64,000 nucleotides of DNA from assembly GCF_021325795.1 (NCBI RefSeq), contig NZ_JAHPZX010000003.1, positions 372,001 through 436,000 on the forward strand, given 5' to 3'. The position numbers and the translations under genes were made by a program. The notes below the pieces were generated by a model. That model searched no databases. It had not been told where the DNA came from and saw nothing but the letters and a program-made list of their open reading frames with translations. Below are positions 53,250 to 62,062 of this stretch, one piece after another (the first letter of the stretch is position 1; the number at the start of each line of letters is the position of its first letter). Source of the stretch: Bordetella sp. LUAb4 (GTDB lineage: Bacteria; Pseudomonadota; Gammaproteobacteria; Burkholderiales; Burkholderiaceae_B).

Positions 53250-53277
53250 TCCTGGCTCGGCCTCAGCCAAGCCAGGA
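53250..53277 (-). terminator. Second hairpin, probable rlpA terminator
   Basis: TCCTGGCT pairs with AGCCAGGA, with an inner GGC-GCC stem around CTCA. It lies 16 bp past the rlpA stop codon on the minus strand. There is no T-run, so it may act as an mRNA 3'-end stabiliser together with the adjacent hairpin. Confidence 0.5.
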
Positions 53278-53292
53278 CCAGGATCATCTGGA

Positions 53293-54513
53293 TCAGCGGG
53301 TGATGATGCTCGGCAGGATCCCCGTGCGGTCAGCCACCGATTGCAGCGCGGCTTCCGCGGCGTTGCGGTCGCTGTACGGACCGACATGGACACGGTAAAG
53401 ATTTCCCGTCTGTGCCACCTGGGCCTGCGGCAAGCCACCCGCCGCCAAGGGACCGTTGATGCGTGACACCAGCGACTGCGCATTGCCCGCCTGGCTGAAC
53501 GCACCCAGCTGCAAATACACATTGCCCGCCGTCGCCGCGCCGCTGCGCGCCAGGGCCGGCGCCGGCTTGACGGCCGGAGCGGTCGACGACCCCATGGCCG
53601 GCGTCATGGCAGCCGTTCTGCCACTGCCCGGCGTCGCGGTCGGCGCCAATGGCACCGGAATGGCCGCGGAAGGTTCGATCACCGGTGCATCGCCTTCAGC
53701 CGTCGCCGCGACCGCGGATGCATTGACGGCGGCGGTGCCGCCTGCCGCCGCCGCGGCGGCCATTTGACGCGCCTCGGCCGGCAGAATGCGTTCCACCGTC
53801 ACCTCGCCGCTGCCGGGGCCGATGATGCCCAGCTTGTAGGCCGCCACATACGACAAGTCCATGATGCGGTTGTCGTGGAAAGGCCCGCGGTCGTTGACAC
53901 GCACGATGACGCTCTTGCCGTTGATGGCGCTGGTCACACGTGCATAGCTGGGAATGGGCAGCGTCGGATGCGCGGCCGTCATGGCGTACATATCGTAGGA
54001 CTCGCCGATCGACGTCGAGTTGCCGTGGAATTTCTTGCCATACCAGGAAGCGATGCCGCGCTGCTTGTACGGGCTGTCGGAGGTATCCGGCACATAGCGC
54101 TTGCCGAAAACGACATAAGGGCGATTGGCACCGCTGGCGTAAGGCTCGACGCGCGGCACGGCGTCCGGGATGGCTTCGATATTGGCGGGGATGTCGTCGC
54201 CCGGGCCGTCGTTGGAGTAATACCCACCGCCCCGCTTATGCCCTGTGCTGGAACAGCCGGCGATCATCGTCGCCACCACGATCACCAGGAGCAGAGATCC
54301 GATGCCACGCGGTTTCTCCGCCGTGGCCACGTGGCCACGGCCATCCGCCGCGCTTCGTTGGTGGCGGGCTTGCCGCAACCCAGGCCCCTGGAACGCTGCC
54401 GCCAGCCAGCAGGAAAAAATCGTCAAGCCATTGCGCGGCCGCGCCGCTTGGGGCCCCGCGTCGGGAGATAGATGGTCGGGGGCGGAGATGAGGCGCGGAA
54501 AGCGAAAGATCAT
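53293..54513 (-). CDS. rlpA: Septal ring lytic transglycosylase RlpA (lipoprotein)
   Basis: The protein has the double-psi beta-barrel ('GIASWYGKKFHGNSTSIGESYDMYAMTAAHPTLP' region, catalytic-type Glu and Asp in 'VIVRVNDRGPFHDNRIMDLSYVAA'), a long Ala/Pro linker and a C-terminal SPOR domain ('VYLQLGAFSQAGNAQSLVSRI'). RlpA cleaves glycan strands lacking stem peptides at the septum. The lipobox is 'VVATMIAGCSS'. With the ATG at 54513, which overlaps rapZ by ATGA, the lipobox Cys is near residue 87, too far for a signal peptide. A GTG at 54330 would give a normal ~26-residue signal and may be the true start. Confidence 0.88.
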   Translation of the reverse strand: MIFRFPRLISAPDHLSPDAGPQAARPRNGLTIFSCWLAAAFQGPGLRQARHQRSAADGRGHVATAEKPRGIGSLLLVIVVATMIAGCSSTGHKRGGGYYSNDGPGDDIPANIEAIPDAVPRVEPYASGANRPYVVFGKRYVPDTSDSPYKQRGIASWYGKKFHGNSTSIGESYDMYAMTAAHPTLPIPSYARVTSAINGKSVIVRVNDRGPFHDNRIMDLSYVAAYKLGIIGPGSGEVTVERILPAEARQMAAAAAAGGTAAVNASAVAATAEGDAPVIEPSAAIPVPLAPTATPGSGRTAAMTPAMGSSTAPAVKPAPALARSGAATAGNVYLQLGAFSQAGNAQSLVSRINGPLAAGGLPQAQVAQTGNLYRVHVGPYSDRNAAEAALQSVADRTGILPSIITR

Positions 54514-55382
54514 GCGTGTTCTTCGGGTAATTGCCTGCGATGTCTCACTAGTAGAGGGGCATGGTCGCTGAAACGTTCCTTCAGCTGCTCGACAATATAA
54601 ACCGAACGGTGCTGGCCACCGGTGCAACCGATTCCTACAGTTAGATAGCTGCGCGTATCTTGCGCATAGCGCGGCAGCCACTTATGGATGAATCCGCTGA
54701 TGTCCTCGATCATCTGGCCGACCGCTTCGAAGCTGGCCAGATACGCGGCGACCGGTGCGTCCCGGCCGGTCAACGGACGCAGCGCCGGGTCGTAGTAGGG
54801 ATTGGGCAGACAGCGAACGTCGAACACCAGGTCGGCGTCGCGCGGCACCCCGTGCTTGAAGGCGAACGATTCGAACGTGAGCAGGATGGCCTGACGGTCG
54901 ACCTGGACCAGATCGCGGATCCAGGCGCGCAACTGGCCCGGGGTCAGCGATGAGGTGTCGATGACGTGTTCCTGGTCGCGCAAGGGTGCCAGCAGTTCGC
55001 GCTCGAGTTCGATGCAATCCAGCAGTGAAGGGGTCTTGCCGTGGCGTTGCAGGCGCTCGGTCAAAGGGTGGCGGCGGCGCGATTCGGAATAGCGCTGCAC
55101 CAGGGTGTCGGTGTTGGCGTCGAGGAACACGACCCGCAGGCTGTTGCCCATATTGCGCAGCGTGTTGATGGCGGCGGGCAGTTCCGCCAGATCGCCGGGC
55201 GAACGCACATCGATTGCGACGGCCACCCGCTCCATACGATCATCGCGCGCACTGGCGATGAATTCCGCGAGGAATCGCACGGGCAGATTGTCGACGCATG
55301 TATATCCGGAGTCTTCCAGCAGGCGCAAAGCGACCGATTTGCCGGAGCCGGAAATGCCGGTAATTAGAACGACTCTCAACAT
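54510..55382 (-). CDS. rapZ: RNase adapter protein RapZ
   Basis: RapZ is a nucleotide-binding protein that in E. coli directs RNase E to GlmZ and senses glucosamine-6-phosphate. The 290-residue protein shows Walker A 'ITGISGSGKSVALRLLEDSG', 'FLDANTDTLVQRYSESRRRHPL', 'FESFAFKHGVPRDADLVFDVR' and the C-terminal 'VGIGCTGGQHRSVYIVEQL'. The start at 55382 is the family start; upstream ATG at 55469 is rejected. In E. coli rapZ sits with ptsN; here it is 3 kb from ptsN, separated by cytochrome genes. Confidence 0.95.
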   Translation of the reverse strand: MLRVVLITGISGSGKSVALRLLEDSGYTCVDNLPVRFLAEFIASARDDRMERVAVAIDVRSPGDLAELPAAINTLRNMGNSLRVVFLDANTDTLVQRYSESRRRHPLTERLQRHGKTPSLLDCIELERELLAPLRDQEHVIDTSSLTPGQLRAWIRDLVQVDRQAILLTFESFAFKHGVPRDADLVFDVRCLPNPYYDPALRPLTGRDAPVAAYLASFEAVGQMIEDISGFIHKWLPRYAQDTRSYLTVGIGCTGGQHRSVYIVEQLKERFSDHAPLLVRHRRQLPEEHA

Positions 55383-55673
55383 AGTGCATCGATTGTTGCA
55401 CGAAATTGCTGGATAAATATGGCTGGTCTTATAGATGTTGGCATTGCGGCGACGGCGCAGGCCATGCACAGGGGTGATCCAGCGGTTTCCATATCCACGA
55501 TTCCAAACGCTTAACGTGGCCCGAGGGCCGCTGCCTTGGCGTCCTCCCCATTCAAAGCCTTTTGACCGCGCGTGTTCAGCGTCTCTCCTTTGTATCTGCT
55601 ATGGTCTTGCCTGGCGCGCTGCCGAAGTTGGGCCGGCCGCCGGGTTTGTTGCATCGCACTGCTTTTTCCAATA

Positions 55674-56675
55674 ATGAATAGGTGCGTGAACGTGTTGCCG
55701 ACTTGCATCTCTCCACCTCTGGCGTGGCCTGCCCGCCTTGAATCATCGGGACGCCTTGCGCTCGCGTTGGCTGGCCCCTTGTTCGCCTTCGCTTTTGCCT
55801 TCGCCTTCGCCACGCCCAGTCATGCGCAGTCAAGTGCAGCCTCGTCAGGAGCGACCTCGGCACCGGTCACTCCGCCTGCCACAATGACGTCGGTATCGAC
55901 GGCATCCACGCCAACAACAGTCGCCGCCGCGGCGACGACAGCAACGTCTCCCGGGGCCACGCTGGAGCCGGGCACCATGCGGGCGCGCCTCGCGGCCTGT
56001 ACAGCCTGTCATGGGGAGCAGGGCCGGGCCGGGGCTGACGGCTACTACCCGCGCCTGGCGGGCAAGCCGCGCGACTACCTGTACCACCAGCTATTGAATT
56101 TCCGCGACGGCCGGCGCCAGTACCAACCCATGGCGCACCTGCTGCGCGACTTGCCGGACGCCTATCTGCACGACATCGCCACGTGGTTTTCAAACCAGCA
56201 TCCACCTTATCCCAGCCCCGCCGCGACCCCGATCGACGCCGCGCAAATGGCGCGCGGCTATCAGTTGGTGCACCAGGGCGATGCCGCGCGCAAGCTGCCG
56301 GCCTGTAGCGCCTGTCACGGCGCCGCGTTGAGCGGCGTGCTGCCGGCCATTCCCGGCCTGCTGGGCCTGCCGCGCGACTACATCGGCGCGCAGATCGGCA
56401 GTTGGCAAAGTGGCCTGCGCCGCGCCGCCGCCCCGGACTGCATGGCCGACATCGCGCGCCGGCTGGAACCCGCCGACGTCGCCGCCGTGGCTGCCTGGCT
56501 GTCGGCGCAACCCGTCCCGCAAGGAAACACGCCGGCGAGCGCCGTTGCCCTGGCGCAAGACGCTATGGCGACACAGGCAGGCGTATCAGGAGCAGACGCC
56601 GGAGGCTACCGCCCCGCGCCTGCCGACAGCCTGACGCTGCCAGTGCAATGCGGCAGCCAGGAGCACGTGCGATGA
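55674..56675 (+). CDS. Diheme c-type cytochrome (c4-like)
   Basis: The 333-residue exported protein has two haem-binding motifs, 'CTACH' (109-113) and 'CSACH' (211-215). The arrangement, including 'YYPRLAGKPRDYLYHQLLNFRDGRR', resembles cytochrome c4 and the c subunits of oxidases. Its signal peptide contains 'FAFAFAFA' coded by repeated GCCTTC-like triplets. A low-complexity Ser/Thr/Ala region (residues 52-98) precedes the first haem domain. It probably transfers electrons in the periplasm. The start is uncertain. Its TGA overlaps the ATG of a 25-codon ORF. Confidence 0.85.
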   Translation: MNRCVNVLPTCISPPLAWPARLESSGRLALALAGPLFAFAFAFAFATPSHAQSSAASSGATSAPVTPPATMTSVSTASTPTTVAAAATTATSPGATLEPGTMRARLAACTACHGEQGRAGADGYYPRLAGKPRDYLYHQLLNFRDGRRQYQPMAHLLRDLPDAYLHDIATWFSNQHPPYPSPAATPIDAAQMARGYQLVHQGDAARKLPACSACHGAALSGVLPAIPGLLGLPRDYIGAQIGSWQSGLRRAAAPDCMADIARRLEPADVAAVAAWLSAQPVPQGNTPASAVALAQDAMATQAGVSGADAGGYRPAPADSLTLPVQCGSQEHVR

Positions 56676-56749
56676 GCCGGCACGCAAGGCGCAGCATGGC
56701 CATTCAAACCTTACCGATCCGCAACGGCGACTGGGAGCATATGCGATGA
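56672..56749 (+). CDS. 25-codon ORF between two cytochrome genes
   Basis: The ORF starts on the stop codon of the diheme cytochrome (ATGA overlap) and ends on the start codon of the triheme cytochrome (ATGA overlap). The peptide is basic ('MSRHARRSMAIQTLP') with no hydrophobic segment. The sequence around each junction is nearly identical: GAGCACGTGCGATGAGCCG at 56661 and GAGCATATGCGATGAGCCG at 56736. That suggests a duplicated junction, perhaps the scar of a lost gene. It could keep the downstream gene coupled. Whether it is translated is unknown. Confidence 0.35.
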   Translation: MSRHARRSMAIQTLPIRNGDWEHMR

Positions 56750-58134
56750 GCCGTACAACATGGCGGCACATCGTTGGCCGGGCCTTGACGGTCCTGGTCT
56801 TGTTGCTGATCGCGACCGTGGCGCTGATGTACTGGCTGGGTACGCGTGAGGGTGAGCCCACGCGGACGGCCGCGGCACCCATCGCCGATCCGGCCCAGCG
56901 CGTGGCATACGGCGCCTACCTTGCCCGCATCGGTGACTGCGCGGCCTGTCATACCGCTCGTGGTGGCCCATCTTATGCAGGCGGCGCGGCGATCCCCAGT
57001 CCATTCGGCACCTTCTACGGACCCAACATCACGCCGGACCCGCAGACTGGTATCGGCGCCTGGTCCGCCGATGATTTCTGGCGCGCGTTGCATCATGGCA
57101 AGCGTCCCGACGGTCAACTGTTGTATCCCGCCTTTCCCTACACCGAATACACCCACGTCACGCGCGCCGACGCCGATGCCCTGTACGCCTACTTGCGCAG
57201 CCTGCCTGCGGTACATCAGGACAGCCGCCCACACGAACTCGACTTCCCCTACGACCAGCGCTATTTGCTGGCCTTCTGGCGCGCTCTCCACTTCAAGCCC
57301 GCAGCAGAGCCGGATCCGGGGATTGCCACACCGTTGATGCCGGACGCAAAAAGCAGTGCCGTGGCTCTCAGCGCCACCGTTCCAAGTTCCACGGTTCCTG
57401 GCCCGGCCTCTACTGCTTCCGCGCCTCAGGCCAGTGTGGTGCGTGGTCGCTATCTGGTCGAAGGGTTGGGCCATTGCGTGGCCTGCCACGCGCCCCGTAA
57501 CGCCTTGGGCGCCACCACGGGCGCAGGCCTGCCTGGTGGCGAAATCCTCGGTCTGGGTTGGTATGGCCCATCCTTGCATGCGGGTCTCGCAGCGGATGGT
57601 TCGTCCCCAGGCCTGGCGCAATGGCCGGCGGCCGACATCGTGGCCCTGCTGCGCGACGGCGTGTCGCGGCATGGCAGCGCCAGCGGACCCATGGCCGAAG
57701 TCGTCACTGGCGGCACACAATACCTGAGTCCGTCGGACGCCCTGGCCATCGCTGATTATCTGAAGTCGCTACCCGCCGCAGCCGTGCCGAAGGCGCCGCC
57801 GCCCGGCAGCGCCACGCTGCAACGGGGCGAAAAAATCTACGGGACGTATTGCGTCGCTTGCCACCAGAGCCAGGGCGAGGGCCGCCCCACGGCATGGCCG
57901 CCGCTGGCGGGCAATATCAGCGTCACCGCGCCTTCGCCGCAGAATGCCATCCGCGTGGTGCTGCAAGGTGGGTTCGCGCCTGCCACCGCGGCGAATCCGC
58001 AGCCGCACGGCATGCCGCCTTTCGGCCAGGTCTTGAATGACGATGATGTGGCGGCGGTAGTCAGCTACATCCGCAATCAATGGGGCAATCAGGCCGGCGG
58101 CGTCACGGCCTTGCAGGTCAAGCGCGCTCGCTAG
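56746..58134 (+). CDS. Triheme c-type cytochrome, dehydrogenase-subunit type
   Basis: The 462-residue protein has an N-terminal membrane helix (~10-31) and three haem motifs: 'CAACH' (65-69), 'CVACH' (244-248) and 'CVACH' (369-373). The spacing and 'GTFYGPNITPDPQTGIGAWSADDFWRALHHGKRPDG' region match the membrane-anchored cytochrome subunits of alcohol, gluconate and aldehyde dehydrogenases, which pass electrons to quinone. No flavin or PQQ dehydrogenase subunit is adjacent. A Ser/Ala/Pro-rich insertion (~190-230) separates the first and second haem domains. It would receive electrons from an unlinked or absent dehydrogenase, or from the diheme cytochrome upstream. Confidence 0.88.
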   Translation: MSRTTWRHIVGRALTVLVLLLIATVALMYWLGTREGEPTRTAAAPIADPAQRVAYGAYLARIGDCAACHTARGGPSYAGGAAIPSPFGTFYGPNITPDPQTGIGAWSADDFWRALHHGKRPDGQLLYPAFPYTEYTHVTRADADALYAYLRSLPAVHQDSRPHELDFPYDQRYLLAFWRALHFKPAAEPDPGIATPLMPDAKSSAVALSATVPSSTVPGPASTASAPQASVVRGRYLVEGLGHCVACHAPRNALGATTGAGLPGGEILGLGWYGPSLHAGLAADGSSPGLAQWPAADIVALLRDGVSRHGSASGPMAEVVTGGTQYLSPSDALAIADYLKSLPAAAVPKAPPPGSATLQRGEKIYGTYCVACHQSQGEGRPTAWPPLAGNISVTAPSPQNAIRVVLQGGFAPATAANPQPHGMPPFGQVLNDDDVAAVVSYIRNQWGNQAGGVTALQVKRAR

Positions 58135-58219
58135 GCGAACCCGCGCGGATTAAAGCCTTGGCGTGAACGCAAGGCGCGACGCAGCGGGGAAAGCACCGCC
58201 GCTGCCCGCTGCGGCCTTG

Positions 58220-59149
58220 CTACTTGCTGCTTTGCAGAATCGCCATGGCCTGGCGCTCCATGAATTCACCCAGCGTGTCGATACCGCGCAGCTTGAGGAT
58301 CGTGTTGCGCACCGCCGCTTCAACCAGCACTGCCAGGTTGCGCCCGGCCGCCACTTGCAGCATGACCTTGCGGATCGGCAGGCCCAGCATGTCCTGGGTG
58401 ATGTCCTGCAGCGGCAAGCGTTCGAACTTGTCCTGTGCCGTGGCGCGCACCAGGTGCACGATCAGCTTCAGGCGCATTTTGCGCCGCACCGACGTCTCGC
58501 CAAAGATGGTGCGTATATCCAGCAAGCCCAGGCCACGCACTTCCAGCAAGTTCTGTAGCAAGGACGGACAGTGACCTTCGATCATGTTCGGCGCGGTGCG
58601 CGACAACTCCACCGCGTCGTCCGCCACCAGGCCGTGGCCGCGCGAAATCAGTTCCAGCGCCAGTTCGCTCTTGCCCAGCCCCGACTCGCCGGTGATCAGC
58701 ACACCCAGCCCGAGCACGTCGAGGAACACGCCATGTACTGTCGTGGTGGGCGCCAATTTCTTGCCCAGATAGATCCGCAGCAAGTCGATCAATTGCGCGG
58801 CGGCCACGGGCGTACCCAGCAGCGGTACCTGATGCTGTTCGCACTGGTCGATCAGATCCTGCGGCGGCGTCAGGCCGTCGGCCAGCAGAATGGCCGGCAC
58901 CCCGCCAATCAGCAGCTCGTCCATGTGGTGCATGCGGCGGCGCAGATCGAAGCGCGAATAGTAGGCCAGCTCCTCCTGGCCGAACACCTGGATGCGCGAG
59001 GGGTGTATGAGGTTGAGGTGGCCGACCAGGTCGGCGGCCGCCATGCCGTCATCGGGAATCACACGCTCGGCGGCGCCTTGCCCCGCAATCCAATTGAAGG
59101 GGATTTTGTCGGCGTTGTCGTCGACCAGTTCCTGGACGGTAAGCAGCAT
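58220..59149 (-). CDS. hprK: HPr kinase/phosphorylase
   Basis: HprK phosphorylates and dephosphorylates HPr on a serine. The 309-residue protein has Walker A '[20 protein letters not shown]' (154-161), catalytic-type His139 in '[15 protein letters not shown]', and the C-terminal capping motif with '[20 protein letters not shown]'. In proteobacteria it belongs to the nitrogen-related PTS rather than sugar uptake. It is 16 bp after ptsN on the same strand, supporting that role. Length and start are typical. Confidence 0.95.
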   Translation of the reverse strand: MLLTVQELVDDNADKIPFNWIAGQGAAERVIPDDGMAAADLVGHLNLIHPSRIQVFGQEELAYYSRFDLRRRMHHMDELLIGGVPAILLADGLTPPQDLIDQCEQHQVPLLGTPVAAAQLIDLLRIYLGKKLAPTTTVHGVFLDVLGLGVLITGESGLGKSELALELISRGHGLVADDAVELSRTAPNMIEGHCPSLLQNLLEVRGLGLLDIRTIFGETSVRRKMRLKLIVHLVRATAQDKFERLPLQDITQDMLGLPIRKVMLQVAAGRNLAVLVEAAVRNTILKLRGIDTLGEFMERQAMAILQSSK

Positions 59150-59165
59150 GGCGGTATCGAAGGGG

Positions 59166-59621
59166 TCAGAGTTTGCCCGTCGTCAGCATGCGATGCACTG
59201 CAGCCGGATCGGTTTCGGTATGGAGCGCTTCGCGCAGCGGCTTATTGGACATCAAATGCGCCAGTTCCGCGAGTATGTCCAGGTGTTGTTGCGTGGCCGC
59301 CTCGGGTACCAGCAGTACCAGCAGCAATGTCACCGGTTGGCTGTCCGGCGAATCGAACGGCACCGGCTGCGCCAGCCGGATGAACGCGGCAACCGCCTGT
59401 TCAAGGTTCTTGACGCGGCCATGGGGCACGGCCACACCCTGGCCCAGTCCGGTCGAGCCCAGGCGTTCGCGTGCGAACAGACTATCGAAGACGGTGGAAC
59501 GCGCCAGGCCGTTATTGTTTTCGAATAGCAGGCCCGCTTGCTCGAATGCGCGTTTCTTACTGGTGGCCAGTAGATCCAGCACGACGTTGCCCGCGGGCAG
59601 AATACGGGACAAATGGTTCAT
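59166..59621 (-). CDS. ptsN: PTS-Ntr enzyme IIA (PtsN)
   Basis: The 151-residue EIIA-Ntr protein carries the phosphorylation site '[12 protein letters not shown]' (His67). '[15 protein letters not shown]' and '[11 protein letters not shown]' are standard. PtsN phosphorylation controls K+ transport and sensor kinases in other bacteria. The start at 59621 puts 'MNHLSRILP' first, as in homologues. It is followed by hprK. The upstream gap to hpf contains a G-rich low-complexity tract. Confidence 0.95.
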   Translation of the reverse strand: MNHLSRILPAGNVVLDLLATSKKRAFEQAGLLFENNNGLARSTVFDSLFARERLGSTGLGQGVAVPHGRVKNLEQAVAAFIRLAQPVPFDSPDSQPVTLLLVLLVPEAATQQHLDILAELAHLMSNKPLREALHTETDPAAVHRMLTTGKL

Positions 59622-59957
59622 TTTGCGGATTATAGGGGGGAATGCGGCGCTGCAAGAATTCCACCCTGGCACGGGGCGGGCAGGCGCAGGCACGTCGCGC
59701 AGGGCGGCGGCGGGGTAGCAGGTAACGGTGGGAGTCCCATGGTGGGGAGGCGGAGGCGCGCAGAGAGGGGGAGAGAGGGGGGGGGAGAGGAACAACCCGC
59801 GAGCTTCTCAGGCACCGATGTGCCCCGGACTGCAAACGCGGGGACATCGGCGACTTACTCTTACAGCAGGCCTTGCACCTGCTTCGTGGTTCCCTGGCCG
59901 GGGGCCGGGAAATCAGCGCGGATGACGAGTGATTTGTGAGGCGCAGTGCGGAAAAGC
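59622..59957. repeat. Purine-rich low-complexity intergenic region with a nine-G run
   Basis: The 336-bp gap between ptsN and hpf has no credible gene. From about 59739 to 59792 it is almost purely G and A, ending in repeats of GAGAGGGG and an uninterrupted G9 run at 59777-59785. Such tracts slip during replication, and homopolymeric C/G runs drive phase variation in Bordetella. Effect on ptsN transcription is unknown. Confidence 0.7.
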
Positions 59958-60281
59958 TCAGGCCGCCAAGGGTTGTCGCTTCACAGACTCGTTATCGTGG
60001 CTTTGCACTTTGTCCTTGTGCTTGATGACCTGACGGTCGATTTTGTCGGCTAGCAAGTCGATGGCCGCATACAGATTCTCGTCCGATGCTTCGCAGTGAA
60101 TGTCCTTGCCGCGTAATCGCATGGTGATTTCTGCGCAATGACGCAGTGGTTCGACCGAAAGCATGACTTGGGTATCGATGACATGATCGAAATGCCGGAG
60201 TACTCGCGCCAGCTTGTTGACTACATATTCCCGGAGAGCCGGGGTGACGTCGAGATGACGACCGCAGATGCTCAGATTCAT
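59958..60281 (-). CDS. hpf: Ribosome hibernation promoting factor
   Basis: The 107-residue protein starts '[24 protein letters not shown]', then '[47 protein letters not shown]' (a short-type HPF). It binds the 30S decoding region and stabilises 100S dimers in stationary phase. The C-terminus '[19 protein letters not shown]' is charged. It lies between ptsN and lptB, where the E. coli order would also have rpoN. No rpoN is present. Confidence 0.94.
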   Translation of the reverse strand: MNLSICGRHLDVTPALREYVVNKLARVLRHFDHVIDTQVMLSVEPLRHCAEITMRLRGKDIHCEASDENLYAAIDLLADKIDRQVIKHKDKVQSHDNESVKRQPLAA

Positions 60282-60473
60282 AGTGCAATCTCCTTCTGCC
60301 AGAAAACACAGGGGTGCGCGGAATGCGCGGTGAAATCGTAAAAAATCTCCTCTGGAAGGGTTGTCCGTCATCCTAGTGTAATGACTCTGGGTCTTAATTC
60401 AAGGCCCCTGGGGCTTAATCAACGAGCTTTTACAAGCTCATTCCCCGGTTACATCCACAGTTGGCCAAAGGCG

Positions 60474-61262
60474 TTACATCCGGAAGTGCTCGCCCAGGTA
60501 TACCCGGCGCACGGCGGGATCGCTGATGATGTCTTCCGGATGGCCGTCAGTCAGCACCTTGCCTTCGCTGATGATATAGGCGCGGTCACAGATGCCCAGG
60601 GTCTCGCGCACGTTGTGGTCGGTGATGAGCACGCCTATGCCGCGGCTCTTGAGAAACCGCACGATCCGTTGAATCTCGATCACCGCGATCGGGTCCACGC
60701 CCGCGAAAGGCTCGTCCAGCAGGATGAAGCGCGGGCTGGTCGCCAGGGCACGGGCGATTTCCACGCGGCGGCGTTCGCCGCCAGACAGGGAAATGGCGGT
60801 ATTGCGGCGAATATGGCCGATCTGCAGCTCTTCCAGCAGCGATTCCAGGTTTTCGTTGATCTTGGCACTGGAAATGGAGCGGCCTTTCTCGTCTACCTGC
60901 AATTCCAGCACCGCCCGGATGTTCTGCTCGACCGTCAGGCGGCGGAACACCGATGCGTCCTGCGGCAGATAGGACACCCCCAGCCGCGCGCGCTTGTGGA
61001 TGGGCAGCGCGGTGATGTTGAGGTCCTCGATTTCGATACGGCCGGCATCGGCCGGCACCAGGCCCACGATCATGTAGAAACTGGTGGTCTTGCCGGCCCC
61101 GTTGGGGCCCAGCAGGCCGACCACTTCGCCGCTGGACACCGACAACGACACGTCCTGCACCACGGTGCGGCCGTTGTACGTCTTGCGCAGGCCGGTGGCC
61201 CGCAGTTGGCTGGGCGGTCCCACCGGCTTGGCGGATTTGCTGGAAGAGGCTTCAGTGATCAT
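60474..61262 (-). CDS. lptB: LPS export ABC transporter ATPase LptB
   Basis: The 262-residue ATPase powers lipopolysaccharide extraction by LptFG. Walker A is '[19 protein letters not shown]', the Q-loop region has '[18 protein letters not shown]', the signature is '[17 protein letters not shown]' and Walker B '[16 protein letters not shown]'. About 15 extra residues at the N-terminus precede the usual '[13 protein letters not shown]'. It follows lptA after a 92-bp gap. Confidence 0.97.
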   Translation of the reverse strand: MITEASSSKSAKPVGPPSQLRATGLRKTYNGRTVVQDVSLSVSSGEVVGLLGPNGAGKTTSFYMIVGLVPADAGRIEIEDLNITALPIHKRARLGVSYLPQDASVFRRLTVEQNIRAVLELQVDEKGRSISSAKINENLESLLEELQIGHIRRNTAISLSGGERRRVEIARALATSPRFILLDEPFAGVDPIAVIEIQRIVRFLKSRGIGVLITDHNVRETLGICDRAYIISEGKVLTDGHPEDIISDPAVRRVYLGEHFRM

Positions 61263-61354
61263 CGTGGACGGAGTAGGGGGCGTACGGCCCGCGCGCGATC
61301 TGAAGGTCAGGACCGCGCCGGGAAGAGACGGTATTTAGTGGGAAGGCCCGGGGC

Positions 61355-62062
61355 TCAACGGCTGTTCCTGGCGGGCGGAGGCGAGGGCAGCGGCGCTTTG
61401 GCAGCCTGGGCGCGACGGCATTCCTCGACGGCTTGATCGGTGCGCGAGCGCGGCTCGACGATGGAGCGCACCCGGCCGCCAGGCGCCGACGAGCCCGGAC
61501 CGCCAATGGCTTCGTAGGTACCGGCCTTGTCGTTATACCGGACCCGCTGGCCGCGGATGGTATCGAACTGTTTGCCGCAGATAAAGCGCGTGACGACAGC
61601 TTGGCCGATCAGGTCGAACTGGCTTTTCGTGCCGTCGTACTCGGCGCGTTGGCCCACGCCTTCGATGAGTTCGAAGGTTTCGGGACGTTCCTGGCGGATG
61701 TTGACCAGCTTGCTGGCGTTGTTCATGGTGGCCACGCCGAACTGGCCGCCTTGGTCGTCCTGATGCAGCTCCAGCTTGTCGGACTTCATGGTCAGCAGGC
61801 CGCGCGTCATGATCACGTTGCCGGTAAAGACACTGGTCTTCTTGATATCGTCGTAGTGCAGCGTGTCGGACAGGATCTGCGTGTTCGGCTCTTCTTCCGG
61901 CGTGGCCGGCTTGGCGCTGCTCTTGGCCGGCGCGGCGCTGTTCGGTGCCGATTTGGCGGAATTGTCAGCCGGCGCCTGCTGGGCGGACACGCAGCTGGCG
62001 GCGCTCGCGAGCAGCGCGCCGATCAGCCAGGCCGAAAGAGTGAAGGGTCGGATTTGGGTCAT
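61355..62062 (-). CDS. lptA: LPS transport periplasmic protein LptA
   Basis: The 235-residue protein has a signal peptide ending 'SCVSAQQ', an Ala/Pro/Lys-rich stretch and the OstA-like beta-jellyroll ('ILSDTLHYDDIKKTSVFTGNVIMTRGLL', 'MKSDKLELHQD', 'KSQFDLIGQAVVTR'). LptA bridges LptC and LptD across the periplasm. It overlaps lptC by 4 bp (ATGA). A C-terminal tail of Arg/Pro/Ala is longer than in E. coli. Confidence 0.95.
   Translation of the reverse strand: MTQIRPFTLSAWLIGALLASAASCVSAQQAPADNSAKSAPNSAAPAKSSAKPATPEEEPNTQILSDTLHYDDIKKTSVFTGNVIMTRGLLTMKSDKLELHQDDQGGQFGVATMNNASKLVNIRQERPETFELIEGVGQRAEYDGTKSQFDLIGQAVVTRFICGKQFDTIRGQRVRYNDKAGTYEAIGGPGSSAPGGRVRSIVEPRSRTDQAVEECRRAQAAKAPLPSPPPARNSR

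Noticed and set aside
59630-59957. Small frames in the ptsN-hpf gap
   Set aside because: They are rich in Pro/Gly/Arg from the purine tract, lack ribosome-binding sites and show no protein-like pattern.
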